Shown here piece by piece: positions 54,819 through 64,000 of a stretch of 64,000 bases of DNA. The DNA lies in NCBI GenBank assembly GCA_031308135.1, contig JAHLJT010009436.1:145459216-145523215 (forward strand). Direction: 5' to 3'. The notes below the pieces were generated by a model, which saw only the letters and a list, made by a program, of their open reading frames with translations, was not told the DNA's origin and did not search any database. The position numbers and the translations under genes were made by a program. The stretch is from Acheta domesticus. Taxonomy: Eukaryota > Arthropoda > Insecta > Orthoptera > Gryllidae. Numbering within the stretch: the stretch's first letter is position 1; each line of letters opens with the position of its first letter.

Positions 54819-57031
54819 TAAAGCCCGTTTTACACGATCATTTTTCGCCGGTTCAGAAAAGGGACAGACCAGACTATGTCATTTTTACGAAAAAATGACG
54901 CATCCTTCATTTCTACTTTCCCGTGTACGTACGTATACACGGAGTGATATACGTAGTATAGGGAAAGTTATGTATTGCTGCGCGAAAAATGGCCAATTTT
55001 CGGCGGAAAAAAATTAATTTCCGGGCCGTGAAAACGAATAAGTGGATAAAACCAGTTGCTAAATTAAGAAAAAAAATCCCCTAACACGTGGTGTAGCCAG
55101 AAACCCTGTTTTCTAGGTCCTTGATACCGAAAACCCAATTGAAAGGAAAACGTCCGTCCGTCCGTCCGTCTGTCTGTCAGTCTGTGAACACTGCTAGCGG
55201 CCTAAACCATACGTACGATTTCTTCCAAAATGGATATTCCCCGATCGATCTGATTCTAGTCGAAGCTTTGAGATTTTGAAAAAGATTCTTCAAAATTTGG
55301 GGGTACTTTATTTGAAGCCCCCCGGGGATTTCAAAATTTTCTCAAAAACGGCTCCAAATTTTTTCTTTAAATTTCTTGTATGAATAGAGTAAAATACACT
55401 TTTTAACATGGCATAGGTCCGATTTTCACGTACAGCTCTGAATTTTCGAAAATTGTGAAAGTTTGAATTTTTTTCGGCGTCTTTCTCCAACTACAAAATT
55501 GAAGATAGAGATTTTTTCTTCAAATAAAATTTGTTCTGCATATTGAGTTCTTTAATAAAGGTCATGTAAATGTTTTTCAAAATTTTGGTAGTTTTCGTGC
55601 AATATTGCGTGCAATATGTGCAATTTTAAAAAATTACAAAAACAAAATTTTCTCAAAAACGGCTCCAAATTTTTTCTTTAAACTTTTGGTAGGGATAGTG
55701 GTAAATGTACTCTATCAATGACATAAAAGCCATTTTGGTCTATCGGTTGGTTTTTTTCAAAAATTACAAAAATGTAAATTTTTTTTACTTGTCACTCACG
55801 TCGTTAATATTTACATTATCTGCGATTTTTTCACATTATTATATTAACGAGTATATATGCTTTAAATAATGTCAAGTAAAGTTTCTCGAAAACACTACCG
55901 TTTTCTGTGAAAAGTAGCTCAAATTTTGGCATTTTCAGAAATGCTCAAACGCCATTTTCTCGTATATGGCTGCAATTTTTTTCTTGAAACTTTTGTAACG
56001 GATAGTGATAATTACACTCTTTAGTATAGCGTAAAGTTTATTTGAGTTATTTTTTGTTTTTCAAAAATTATATCAGTGTAAAATTTTTGGAAGATCTCTC
56101 ACATCTTTAATATGCACATTATCCGCAGTTTGTAAAGATTATTATATTTGTTGAGTGTAAGTGCTTCAAATAACTTCAAATAAAGTATTGTGAAAACTCA
56201 AGAATTTTCTGTGAAAAATGAGCTTCAAATTTCGCATTTTTAGTAGTGCTAAATCGCCATTTTCTCTTAAACGACACATAACTTTTAAACGAAATGGCCA
56301 TTTACGGCTAGGTTTTTGTGTTCTTTAATATTCTAAAATTAATGTTTCTGTTCTACCAGAGGAAACCGAAAAATTAAGAAAATGGACAAAATAAATGTAC
56401 TTTTGGCGATGATAGATGGTAGCTTGCAAGAAAGAGGATGTGGCAATTCAGAATAGCTAGCAAAGACCCAAGAAAATAGAAAACTAACACAGGAAAGTCT
56501 GTGCCATTCTGTAGCACCACTAGTTCGGTACGATTTCTTCCAGTTGGACAACCGCGCTCCTGACGTCACTTTTCAGAACGTCATCTGTTTTGTTATGCGT
56601 GTGATGCGATTTGTTCCTTACGTATAGTTCGAGAGCGTTGTGATGTGTCGTAATGTGAAGTGATTATGTAATGAGAAATGAATTATGTACTTCTTATGAG
56701 TTCGAATGTCGTCGCGTTCCATACTGAGTTCTAATATATCCTCAGTTACTCAGTTCTAGTATATTACCTTCATGGAGTTAGGAATATATTCATAGCTCCA
56801 TGGTTACCACAGATGTGATGTTCACATTTTTAATCTTCAGCACTTTTGGCGGCGTCCGGAGGAAGTATTTTCATCACCATTACATACAGACCAGAAACGA
56901 CCGTGTAAAACGCTGGAATCACGTTCATTCAGCTTCGGCACTGAAACATAACGCGTAGAAACGAACGTCCTTTTTCCATCCACATTCTCTACAGAAAAAC
57001 GATGAAAAGTGACCGTGCAAAACAGGCTTAA
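54819..57031. mobile_element. Candidate 2.2-kb TIR element (54822-57028) with TAA target duplication
   Basis: The left end agcccgttttacacgatc (54822-54839) and the right end (57004-57028, reverse complement agcctgttttgcacggtc) agree at 21 of 25 positions over the full arms, all differences being transitions. TAA flanks both sides (54819-54821; 57029-57031). A 3-bp TWA duplication is what PIF/Harbinger elements make, so that superfamily is the leading guess. A second inverted copy of the TIR core (gaccgtgtaaaacg) lies at about 56898. There is no transposase frame; the interior holds a tandem array (55341-56290) and a short cgtccgtccgtccgtc tract near 55149. A chance pairing of two repeats cannot be excluded. 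Confidence 0.55.
55341..56290. repeat. Tandem array, period about 307 bp
   Basis: Unit starts are recognised at 55341 and 55652 (ctcaaaaacggctccaaatt in both), 55959 (ctcgtatatggctgcaattt) and 56264 (ctcttaaacg), giving spacings of 311, 307 and 305. Units 2 and 3 also share gatagtg.taa.t.tactct, tttacattatc.gc and gaaaactc/gaaaacac...ttttctgtgaaaa blocks in order. Unit 1 is more diverged after its first 45 bp; the last unit is partial. Non-coding, T-rich. Confidence 0.85.
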
Positions 57032-57054
57032 TAAACTAGGAGACGGTTTTTTGT

Positions 57055-57415
57055 GTCGGTAACTCAATGATTAAACCAACAGGGCGTAAACCAGGTGACC
57101 CTGGTTGGGTTCCCGGTAGGGACGGTTAATGCTTTGAACATCACATAATTTTTTATTGCCCGAAGCGAGTTGACTTGTGAGGGCCAGCTTCCAAGCGACG
57201 CTTCGGCTGACGCTGGGCTCTCCTCCTTCCTGGAAGAAACCAGGGCGCCTCCCACCGGCCTCGCCGCGCGTGTTGCAAGCGACCGATGCCCACATGGCCA
57301 CATGGACCAGCAACCTCCCGGCATGGCGTGCAGATCTGGGGTGAAATAAGGCCCAGGCACACTAACTTGTGCTTAGAGCCACCGGCAGATGTGGTCCAAT
57401 AATAGACAACCCCCA
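57055..57415 (+). mobile_element. Possible tRNA-derived SINE
   Basis: The start resembles a tRNA head: taactcaatgattaaacc (A-box-like) and ctggttgggttcccggtag (B-box-like, weak match). A GC-rich body of about 300 bp follows. Minus-strand ORFs through it (57064-57416) are domain-free. It begins just beyond the right end of the 2.2-kb element. Confidence 0.4.
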
Positions 57416-57495
57416 ATTGATTTTTTAAGCAATTGTTTAAATTCTTTGAAAAGTATTTAAAACAGCTTAGCGTTCAAGGAAATATTCTAGTGTAC

Positions 57496-57500
<5 letters not shown>

Positions 57501-57540
<40 letters not shown>
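57501..57540. repeat. (AT)n microsatellite
   Basis: Twenty uninterrupted AT dinucleotides, cruciform-prone. Confidence 0.97.
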
Positions 57541-57544
<4 letters not shown>

Positions 57545-57545
<1 letters not shown>

Positions 57546-58085
57546 ATATATTTGGAATATTTCATTGTTATTACGAGGAGATTAACGTAATTATGTTCTT
57601 AAAATCGACTGAACGGTTTCGGCGCTATCGTTGAACAGAGACAGTCGGACGGACAAACAAACAACGTTTTGTCGTTAAACAGTTTTTCGTTATCAGGACC
57701 GTTTTATTTCGTTTTATAGAACGTAGATTCTGACACCACTACGTGTTAGAGGAAGTAATTTACATCATATAGGAACAAGATTTATCTATTTTCTCGATAC
57801 CAGGGCTCCACAATACTAGTTTTTCCGTCGAAAAATTTCCGATGCAAATAAAGTTTTGCATTCAAAGCGACATGTTAATATACTATTGATAAACGCACAG
57901 ATCTTATTTCATAGTTCTTTTCGCGTCTTAGTTTTTCGTTCATCGATCCTCGTATTCCGACTTGCCAGTGTTTTACATCTCTGTTTGTTCCTTTTATACT
58001 CTACACTTCATCTTCCGCGTTACTTTCCTCCTTGAGACGCCATTTCCTTTTTTGATATTGTCATGTACGATTCTCTTCAAATACT
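57545..58085. other. AT-rich region without feature
   Basis: Nothing recognised. A cggacggacaaacaaac run near 57649 is low complexity. Confidence 0.4.
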
Positions 58086-58090
58086 GCCTA

Positions 58091-58496
58091 CGTTTCTGCA
58101 GTACCCCAATATTTATTCTTTCATGTTGTGTGATGTCTTCCGCAGTGCTTCGCCATTTCTTCCTGAGACTGACCCAGGACGTTCCTGTCTTCGTTTCTGC
58201 ATTTCCATAATATTTATTCTTTCGTATTGTGTGATGTCTTCCGCAGTGCTTCGCCATTTCTTTCTGAGACTGTCCCAGGACGTTCCTGTCTTCGTTTCTG
58301 CATTTCCATAATATTTATTCTTTTCGTGTTGCGTGATGTCTTCCGCAATGCTTTGCCATTTCTTCCTGAGACTGTCCTAGGACGCTCCTGTCCTTCGTTT
58401 CTGCATTTCCATAATATTTATTCTTTTCGTGTTGTGTGATGTCTTCCGCAGTGCTTCGCCATTTCTTCCTGAGACTGTCCCAGGGCGCTCTTGTCT
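58091..58496. repeat. Minisatellite, four units of about 102 bp
   Basis: The block tgatgtcttccgcagtgctt starts at 58131, 58232, 58334 (one base changed) and 58437, giving spacings of 101, 102 and 103. Each unit begins near cgtttctgca and contains atatttattctttcgtgttg, cgccatttcttcctgagact and cccaggacgttcctgtctt blocks. Units are over 90 percent alike by eye, much younger than the 307-bp array. ORFs across it shift frame between units because the period varies, so it is not a conserved protein repeat. Confidence 0.95.
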
Positions 58497-58499
58497 TCT

Positions 58500-59345
58500 C
58501 GTCGCCTTCGCCCTAACTCCCTCTCCTGGACTTAATATCCTAGTCGTGCCTATCGTGCGCCCCTGCCGTGGCCCCCCGCGGCGCCGTCGCGCGGCTTCCG
58601 TATCCCTGCTTCCTGCGTCTTCCGGCTGCGGCTGCGGCGGCGCCGACACGGCGGCGGCGCGGCGGTGGGGCGGGCGCCGCTGGAAATCGAGACGCGGACG
58701 GCGATAACGCACGAGGGGGGCGCGCACACCCCTTCACCCCTGCCCGCCTTGGCCCACTCCCTTGCCTCCGCCCTCTTTCCTGCTCCGCCGCGCGTTCGCG
58801 GCTCTCGTTCCCGTTCGCTCTCCCATTTACTCCCTCGATCACCCCGGCTCTCTTTCCTCTACTTTCTCTTCCCCCGCTCTCTCTGGCCCCGCTCATGTTC
58901 TCACTCGCTCTCATTTTTTCCCGCTCTCTCTCCATCCCTCTCTCTCCCCCGATCTCTTCCCCCTTGCTCTCCCTCGCTCTCAATGCGTCTCTCTCTCCCC
59001 TACTCGCTGCCTCTTCCTCCACTCCCCTGCTCTCCCACAGGGCCATTACCATACCCCCTACCACCCGCTTCACTGCCATCTCTCAAAACCTAACTTCCTC
59101 GTTCCTGCCCTCCCCCCCAATCCCTCGTATGTCTCCTATATGAGGTCGCCCTACGGTCTCCAGAGTCCTTGGCCTCTTCCCCGATCCCGACTCCTCTTCA
59201 CCTCCCGCACCCGTTCCCTTCTGTCTCTTCCCACCACTTCTGCCCTCGCCACGCTCTCCGCCACTGGTCATCACCTTGGTAGGTGGCCCCCAATCTTCCT
59301 CCTTCGGCGCCTTACCAGTGTCTCCGGTGAGCTCTCCCTGGCCTA
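58500..59345 (+). repeat. CpG-rich start followed by CT-rich low complexity
   Basis: 58560-58760 is a CpG-dense island (gcggctgcggcggcgccgac); 58790-59130 is rich in ctctctcccc/cgctctc words. ORFs of 142-194 codons on both strands are Pro/Leu/Ser/Arg-rich and mutually overlapping; none is credible. Similar CT-rich words occur at 40680-41520. Confidence 0.7.
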
Positions 59346-59349
59346 GCCC

Positions 59350-59590
59350 GCCGTGCTCCGCCTCCCGCCTGGTTCCCGCCCCGCGCCGGCACCCTCGCCG
59401 CCGCCCCAGGGCTTCTTGCTCCTCCCGCTGCCCTCCGCCTCTAAATATACCCGCGCGGGATGGGCTGGGGCTGGGGCGCGGGGGCGGCCCAACGACGCCT
59501 GCCGGCGCCGCGCCGCCTATTGCTCGAGACGCCGCGCCGGGCGTCGCGGCGCCCTTCCCTTTCCCGGGGAAATTACGAGTCCGAGAATTC
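59350..59590. promoter_or_regulatory. CpG island with TATA-like string
   Basis: CpG-dense island with ctctaaatatacccgcgcggg (TATA-like, near 59440) and ggctggggctggggcgcggggg (GC-box-like). ORFs through it on both strands are compositional. Plausible promoter. Confidence 0.35.
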
Positions 59591-59594
59591 CACG

Positions 59595-60310
59595 GTATTT
59601 TTAGGTGCGTGCAAGTTGATGATTCCATCTGGGGCTCGTCTCCCTCGCCTGCTTGCCTTCTCCCCGTTTATGGGCTTGGAGGCGACAAATTTTCGTTTTT
59701 CTCTCTTTCCTTTTTTTCCGGATCCTTTTTTTTCCCTCGTATTCGATGCCACTTCACAAGCCACCTGCTTCTGCGCAACAGAAAGAAGTGGGCGTGTTTT
59801 ATTCGATGGTAGCAATATAGATTTTACTATAATGAATAAAAGTTGGAATTCAATAAGTGTAAAAGTTCTTGACAGACGACTTTCAAAAAGTGATGGTTAA
59901 ATTTACCTTTTCTCCATTTCATTGCGCAATGCGCAAACGAATGCCTACTCTTTTGCGGTAGTGTTTATTTCTTCAACTTGTGACCACTCGAAAAGCATTC
60001 CTCGTCTATTGTGATATTCTTTACGGCTAATATTAAAAAACGAATGGAAAACTGAACGAATATTAATTTAATTATTTTGGAATCAGTTCGCACTAACATT
60101 ATAAATGAAATGAATCGTGACAGATATCAATGAGTCAATGAAAAGTTGAAGACCTCAATAAATTATTAAAAATAGTTTCTTCGAAATGTTTGTGCATTAC
60201 GGAGAAGTGTTATATGTAAGTAGAGGCGTCTGATAGATGTCAAAGGCAAGGATTCTACTGAAATTGAAACATTTTTGTAGTATTCAACTTTGTGGTTTAT
60301 TTTCCTATTT
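59595..60310. other. AT-rich region without feature
   Basis: No supported features. Confidence 0.4.
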
Positions 60311-60317
60311 ATTAGAA

Positions 60318-60400
60318 CCAGAGGCGAGTGCAAAGTGGGGCGCCTCACGATGTGAGCGCACATGTGATTGGAAGTCGCGAGTACGATCCCGGAAAGGGGG
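60318..60400 (+). mobile_element. tRNA-like SINE head
   Basis: agtggggcgcctcacgatg resembles a Pol III A-box region and gcgagtacgatcccgga, about 50 nt later, matches a B box (GNTCRANNCC) at tRNA-like spacing. No clear body or tail follows, and a folded cloverleaf with proper acceptor stem is not apparent, so a decayed SINE is likelier than a tRNA gene. Confidence 0.45.
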
Positions 60401-60404
60401 CTAG

Positions 60405-60775
60405 AAATTTGCCTATTTGTTAAACAACTGAAACCACTGAAATTTGTTTAAACCACTGAAATCAGGTACTTAGGTCTACTGCACTGATACGTTGTTTTTT
60501 TCGGGGTTTCCCTGATCGCTGTAGACGAATGCTGGAGCAGCTTCCTAAAATCCAGGCCATGGATCGCGCGCAATGCTTCCTTCCCTATCATCTCCTCATC
60601 TCCTGATTCGCATCCTTTGGGCCGGGTTATGGGCCTGTTACCTATCCGCTGAATCCCATGTCGGACAAGCGAAGGAGATTCGAATAGCTGTCGCTTTTCA
60701 TCATAAATATAATCACTTTTCAGCATTCATCAATGCAAACTTAGTACTTATCTTCACTGTTTTTTGACTGGAAAG
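60405..60775. other. No feature recognised
   Basis: Overlapping domain-free ORFs on both strands. Confidence 0.4.
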
Positions 60776-60782
60776 TTCTTAC

Positions 60783-60832
60783 TTTGCGGTAAGCATACGG
60801 CAAAGTCGACATCGACGTACGCTTACCGCAAA
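60783..60832. repeat. Perfect 12-bp hairpin
   Basis: tttgcggtaagc and gcttaccgcaaa enclose 26 nt that themselves contain gtcgacatcgacg. Confidence 0.85.
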
Positions 60833-60975
60833 GGAATCATGGCCATATAAAACACCAGGTACTGCAAAGTATACCAAACACCGCTGCGACATTAATCTAC
60901 AAGCCTGCTGCCTTGCATAATGAGAATTATGCCCAGAGTAAATGTAAATTTCCTATGAACTCGAGCTAAAAAAAT

Positions 60976-61025
60976 CGTACGATACGCAACGTACGATATC
61001 GTACGAAAATCGCAACTCGTACGAT
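60976..61025. repeat. Cluster of four CGTACGA palindromes
   Basis: cgtacga occurs at 60976, 60990, 61000 and 61018 within 50 bp; three copies extend to cgtacgat. Just downstream, tgtaacat-ttc-atgttaca forms a hairpin (61033-61051). Confidence 0.85.
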
Positions 61026-61054
61026 AGTGTCTTGTAACATTTCATGTTACATTA

Positions 61055-61360
61055 ACATTTCATTCGTGCGCCAAAGACTATTTACGTAATTATCTATTTA
61101 TTTGCAACAATTTGCAACTGTCCTGTCCTGAAATTTTTGTTAATATTTGTTTCATTTTCATGCAATTTATTTTGATTTGTTCTGATTCATTGCTTGAGAT
61201 TGGGATGATGATAATAATATTTATAATATAATAACAGCCCACATTTTGCGCAAAGTATTGTTGAGGCACAAATAGTCCCTAGATTTACTCCTTTGGAAGC
61301 TGGTTGCAACCCGGAGTAGACTTTTTAATCAACCGATCCATAACATTTTTAGTCGCAAAT
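61055..61360. other. AT-rich region without feature
   Basis: Nothing recognised. Confidence 0.4.
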
Positions 61361-61366
61361 TAGAAA

Positions 61367-61415
61367 AATAATAATAATAATAATAGTAATAATAATAATT
61401 ATTATTGTTATAATA
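61367..61415. repeat. Imperfect (AAT)n microsatellite
   Basis: ataataataa units with one tag interruption and a switch to att. Confidence 0.9.
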
Positions 61416-61533
61416 AATTACATTTCGCCATCAGGTCACAGTTTTAATGTTTAAGAGCAACGGGACGTATACCGGGAGGAGATGTGGCTTCGATTCTCGT
61501 CTGATGCAATCACTTTTTTCAACGAACATCATT

Positions 61534-61553
61534 GTAGTAATAATAATAATATA

Positions 61554-61597
<44 letters not shown>
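61534..61597. repeat. (AAT)n microsatellite
   Basis: About 20 taa units with two interruptions, 120 bp from another AAT tract. Confidence 0.95.
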
Positions 61598-61629
61598 GTG
61601 TGCGAGACCACGTTTGCTCCCTTCACTTT

Positions 61630-61870
61630 CCTTCCGGCGTGGCTTCACCCGGCGTCAGCGTCTGCGTCGTCCGGGGCGCCGCCGGCGCAGCGCTCGGATG
61701 TTGCGCTTTCTACGCGCCGCGCCGCGCCGCCGCCGAGGCCCCGTGCGATGGATATCGCGGGGGAAACGGCCGCTGTCGCCGTATTTGGCCGGTCGTTCCA
61801 GAGGCAACACGCCGAAGGGGAGGTCGGGCAGCCCAGGTGCCAATCGACAGGGAATGGGTATGCGTTCACG
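61630..61870. promoter_or_regulatory. CpG island
   Basis: CpG-dense block (ggggcgccgccggcgcagcg, cgcgccgcgccgcgccgccgcc). ORFs in three plus and two minus frames overlap and are compositional. Confidence 0.35.
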
Positions 61871-62066
61871 AACTGCTTTTTCCCCCTCCCCCGTTCCCTT
61901 GTGCGATTTCCTGGAAGAGCAACCTGTAAGATTTATATCGATTATCTCGGTAGCAGTAGATGATATGAGTGGTGAATGGGGATTAAGTGATATATTCTTG
62001 TCAATTTATCAGTATACAAATCTTGTGCTGAAAATATGATTAAATTCAGGATGCAGAATAGTACAT

Positions 62067-62218
62067 TATGAAACGATGATATAATGATGGGTATTAATAC
62101 ACGAGTGTGATATTACGATATGAGCTAGGAACGAGCTTGTAACGAGCGAGTATCGTATACTTCTCGCGAGTATCTCATACTTCTCACGATCGTTAATACC
62201 CATTACATCGGGTTTCAT
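62067..62218. repeat. Foldback element of about 150 bp
   Basis: tatgaaacgatg (62067) and tgatgggtattaa on the left match, in reverse complement, ttaatacccatta and catcgggtttcata on the right. The interior has a near-duplicate, gagtatcgtatacttctcgc / gagtatctcatacttctcac. MITE-like; no target duplication fixed. Confidence 0.7.
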
Positions 62219-62284
62219 ACGATATCTTTTCTACAACTTTTATAAGATAAACTTTTACAATGAATAGTTTCGTGGCAGTTGATT

Positions 62285-62352
62285 CAGCCAAGGCCACCTA
62301 GCGGACAGCTACCTAAATCTACCCTCGCATTCTGCCGCAGGTGGCTGTGGTT
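62285..62352. repeat. Short imperfect hairpin
   Basis: ccaaggccacctagcgg pairs with ccgcaggtggctgtgg apart from an indel and one mismatch, around a loop of about 31 nt. Confidence 0.6.
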
Positions 62353-62359
62353 ACCTGTT

Positions 62360-63440
62360 TGCCCGCTAAGGAGTAATGCACTAGTCAAATAGGATCAAAG
62401 TAAAATTACGAACCACTTTATTTTAAGTAATATACCACGAAAAATACTAATAATTAAAGAAATTAAAACTATTGAGCATAATGTAATATCAAATATAATT
62501 TAAACGTACACAATCGAACGAAACATTTGCTAAAACGATTCTCAATGATTAATTAAGTGTCAGTACTTGTTTTGTAAGCTTCTCTGTGATAGGTCAAGAA
62601 CCATTATCATAATGAAAACTATCGAAATGACTATCATTATGCAACTGGTTGCAGACATCAAATGACAGCATTATACAATGGGAGTAGAAAAAATTGTATT
62701 AAGATTGCTGTAATAGTTTAATTCCTTTATACGCAGTTTTCATTTCGAACTCTGTTGATCTCAATTGAGATATTAGCTCATTCACAAAACATTCATAAGT
62801 TTTTCGATAGACGTAGATTTTACTGTCAATAGAAAAACATTCTAGTTATGGACCTTAAAAAATATTGGCCCATTGCTTTGATATTGGTAAATGAATACTG
62901 TTTTATTTTAATGTTCATAATATATAAAATATCGCATTGTAATTTGCTTAAATAAGTTTCTTTTATCAAATGAAGGAATGGAAACACAATTTAAATTGAT
63001 TTTTCTCACATAACATTTAAAAAAATTAAAGTCAAGTGTATTTTCGAAAGTGTGATTACAGTTAGCATGTTGTATAAGATCATCTCTTCCTGTATGCGGT
63101 ATTTGACCAATTACTCCACCACCCCGACGATTAAAAAAGGTTCTTCATAAATAATATTCGGTACTCATCAAGAAGTTACTGCGAGTCTCTCTTCGATTAT
63201 TTGTTTAAATTCTCCCCAAGTGGTTCAGCGTGGATTATGCGGTAGGTCCTGAGTTTCCCTCTGGCAATGCCCCTCCTCACAGATGATTGATTTTGTTGAA
63301 GGAAATTAGAACATAACTAAGTAAAGCTGCGCAGATTATCTCTGACGCCACGCAGATCCCTCCAGCAGATGACTGGAGTCGCAATCTGCGGCGCATCTAT
63401 CTTAGTATCGGAGGGGAAAATGAAAACTTTCGCTGGAGAG
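62360..63440. other. AT-rich region without feature
   Basis: No exon, RNA gene or repeat recognised. Confidence 0.4.
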
Positions 63441-63444
63441 GCCC

Positions 63445-63700
63445 TGACGGGAACCCCTTGTTCCCGCTCATGAAACTTCAGTTCGCCTCTTGCCCTTCCC
63501 CGCCGGAGGAGCATCGAGGAAACCGCGTCGCTTTACGCGAAGGGAGACAAGCGTCTAACGATTTCACGCGCCACGCAGATGATATATGGGCCCCGGGGCA
63601 GCAATGCAAGCGGAAAAAGAGCCTTGGGTGCGCCCGCCACTTTCACAAAGGCAGCGCCTTAAGATTGCGGCGCTTGCAGAAGGCGCTCGTGCGATATTGG
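63445..63700. promoter_or_regulatory. GC-enriched block
   Basis: CpG-enriched, with gcagcgccttaagattgcggcgctt. Short ORFs on both strands lack domains. Possible regulatory element. Confidence 0.2.
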
Positions 63701-63704
63701 TTCA

Positions 63705-64000
63705 CTTTCTTTCTGGGATATGTTCTGGAATCTTCTCAAATTCATTAAGTCTGGGACGTTAAAGTAATGGAAAATGGATTATTTATTTTGCCAATGTATG
63801 CTAAACGTTTATTCATCATTATTATAAATTAAATTGGTTTCATAGAAGTTCAGAGAGAGATAGAAAAACAGAGGGGAGAACAGTAGAAACAAAAATTTCT
63901 GAAGTGTAGGGTTACGATATAAGAATTTTTTACTTAAACTTGTATCTCTAACTCGCTACAGCAATATATTTGCCATGAAAAACCTTGTATCGTGCGAGAA
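63705..64000. other. AT-rich terminal segment
   Basis: Nothing recognised before the window edge. Confidence 0.4.

Noticed and set aside
55341..56290. CRISPR array
   Set aside because: Units are diverged 307-bp tandem copies, not short identical repeats with unique spacers, and the genome is eukaryotic.
58091..58496. Repeat-domain protein gene
   Set aside because: The period drifts from 101 to 103 bp, so frames do not stay in register across units.
58540..59812. Several ORFs of 140-194 codons
   Set aside because: CpG- and CT-rich composition, mutually overlapping on both strands.
60318..60400. Functional tRNA gene
   Set aside because: A- and B-box-like strings are present but no full acceptor stem or T terminator was seen.

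Overview
This looks like a gene-poor stretch of a large animal genome, most likely an insect and perhaps a polyneopteran (orthopteran- or phasmid-like). The evidence is a degenerate mariner transposase, tRNA-derived SINEs (one with an ATC-rich tail), hAT-type MITEs, three insect-type telomeric CCTAA units, abundant microsatellites, and an AT-rich background cut by short CpG-rich islands. The order is inferred from general repeat style only. No prokaryotic gene organisation is visible. I found no exon of a recognisable host protein, so the window is most simply a long intron or intergenic region.

Layout. 1-5.4 kb: AT-rich DNA with two copies of one SINE family, each carrying a microsatellite, and a splice-like AG/GTGAGT site near 3681. 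5.4-18.6 kb: palindromic elements (5425-5700, 6064-6196, 15894-16019), a candidate 1-kb TIR element (6943-7962), a hAT MITE (10171-10346), an ATC-tailed SINE, a cluster of degenerate GC-rich repeats (12.2-13.1 kb), a third SINE copy in reverse, and CpG-rich islands ending in the one at 18.14-18.64 kb, which has a good splice donor. 18.6-31 kb: mostly featureless AT-rich DNA with islands near 23, 26, 29 and 30 kb.

31-45 kb: a CTGANGAT...GAAAC stem-loop, a polypyrimidine tract of about 375 bp, a hAT MITE with a perfect 8-bp target duplication (38198-38778), C-rich low-complexity islands, and a non-LTR retrotransposon fragment beside an (AAT)n tract. 45-64 kb: a second AG/GTGAGT site (50410) resembling the one at 3681, an A-B'-C repeat cluster (51.23-51.58 kb), a second CTGANGAT stem-loop, a mariner relic, a candidate 2.2-kb TIR element (54822-57028) containing a 307-bp tandem array, a SINE, a 102-bp minisatellite, C-rich islands and more palindromic repeats.

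The genes do not form a pathway here. What is biologically informative is the repeat ecology, a possible set of CpG-island promoters or enhancers, two possible zero-length-exon splice sites, and a covarying RNA-like hairpin motif. Long ORFs in the CpG-rich islands are judged to be compositional artefacts.
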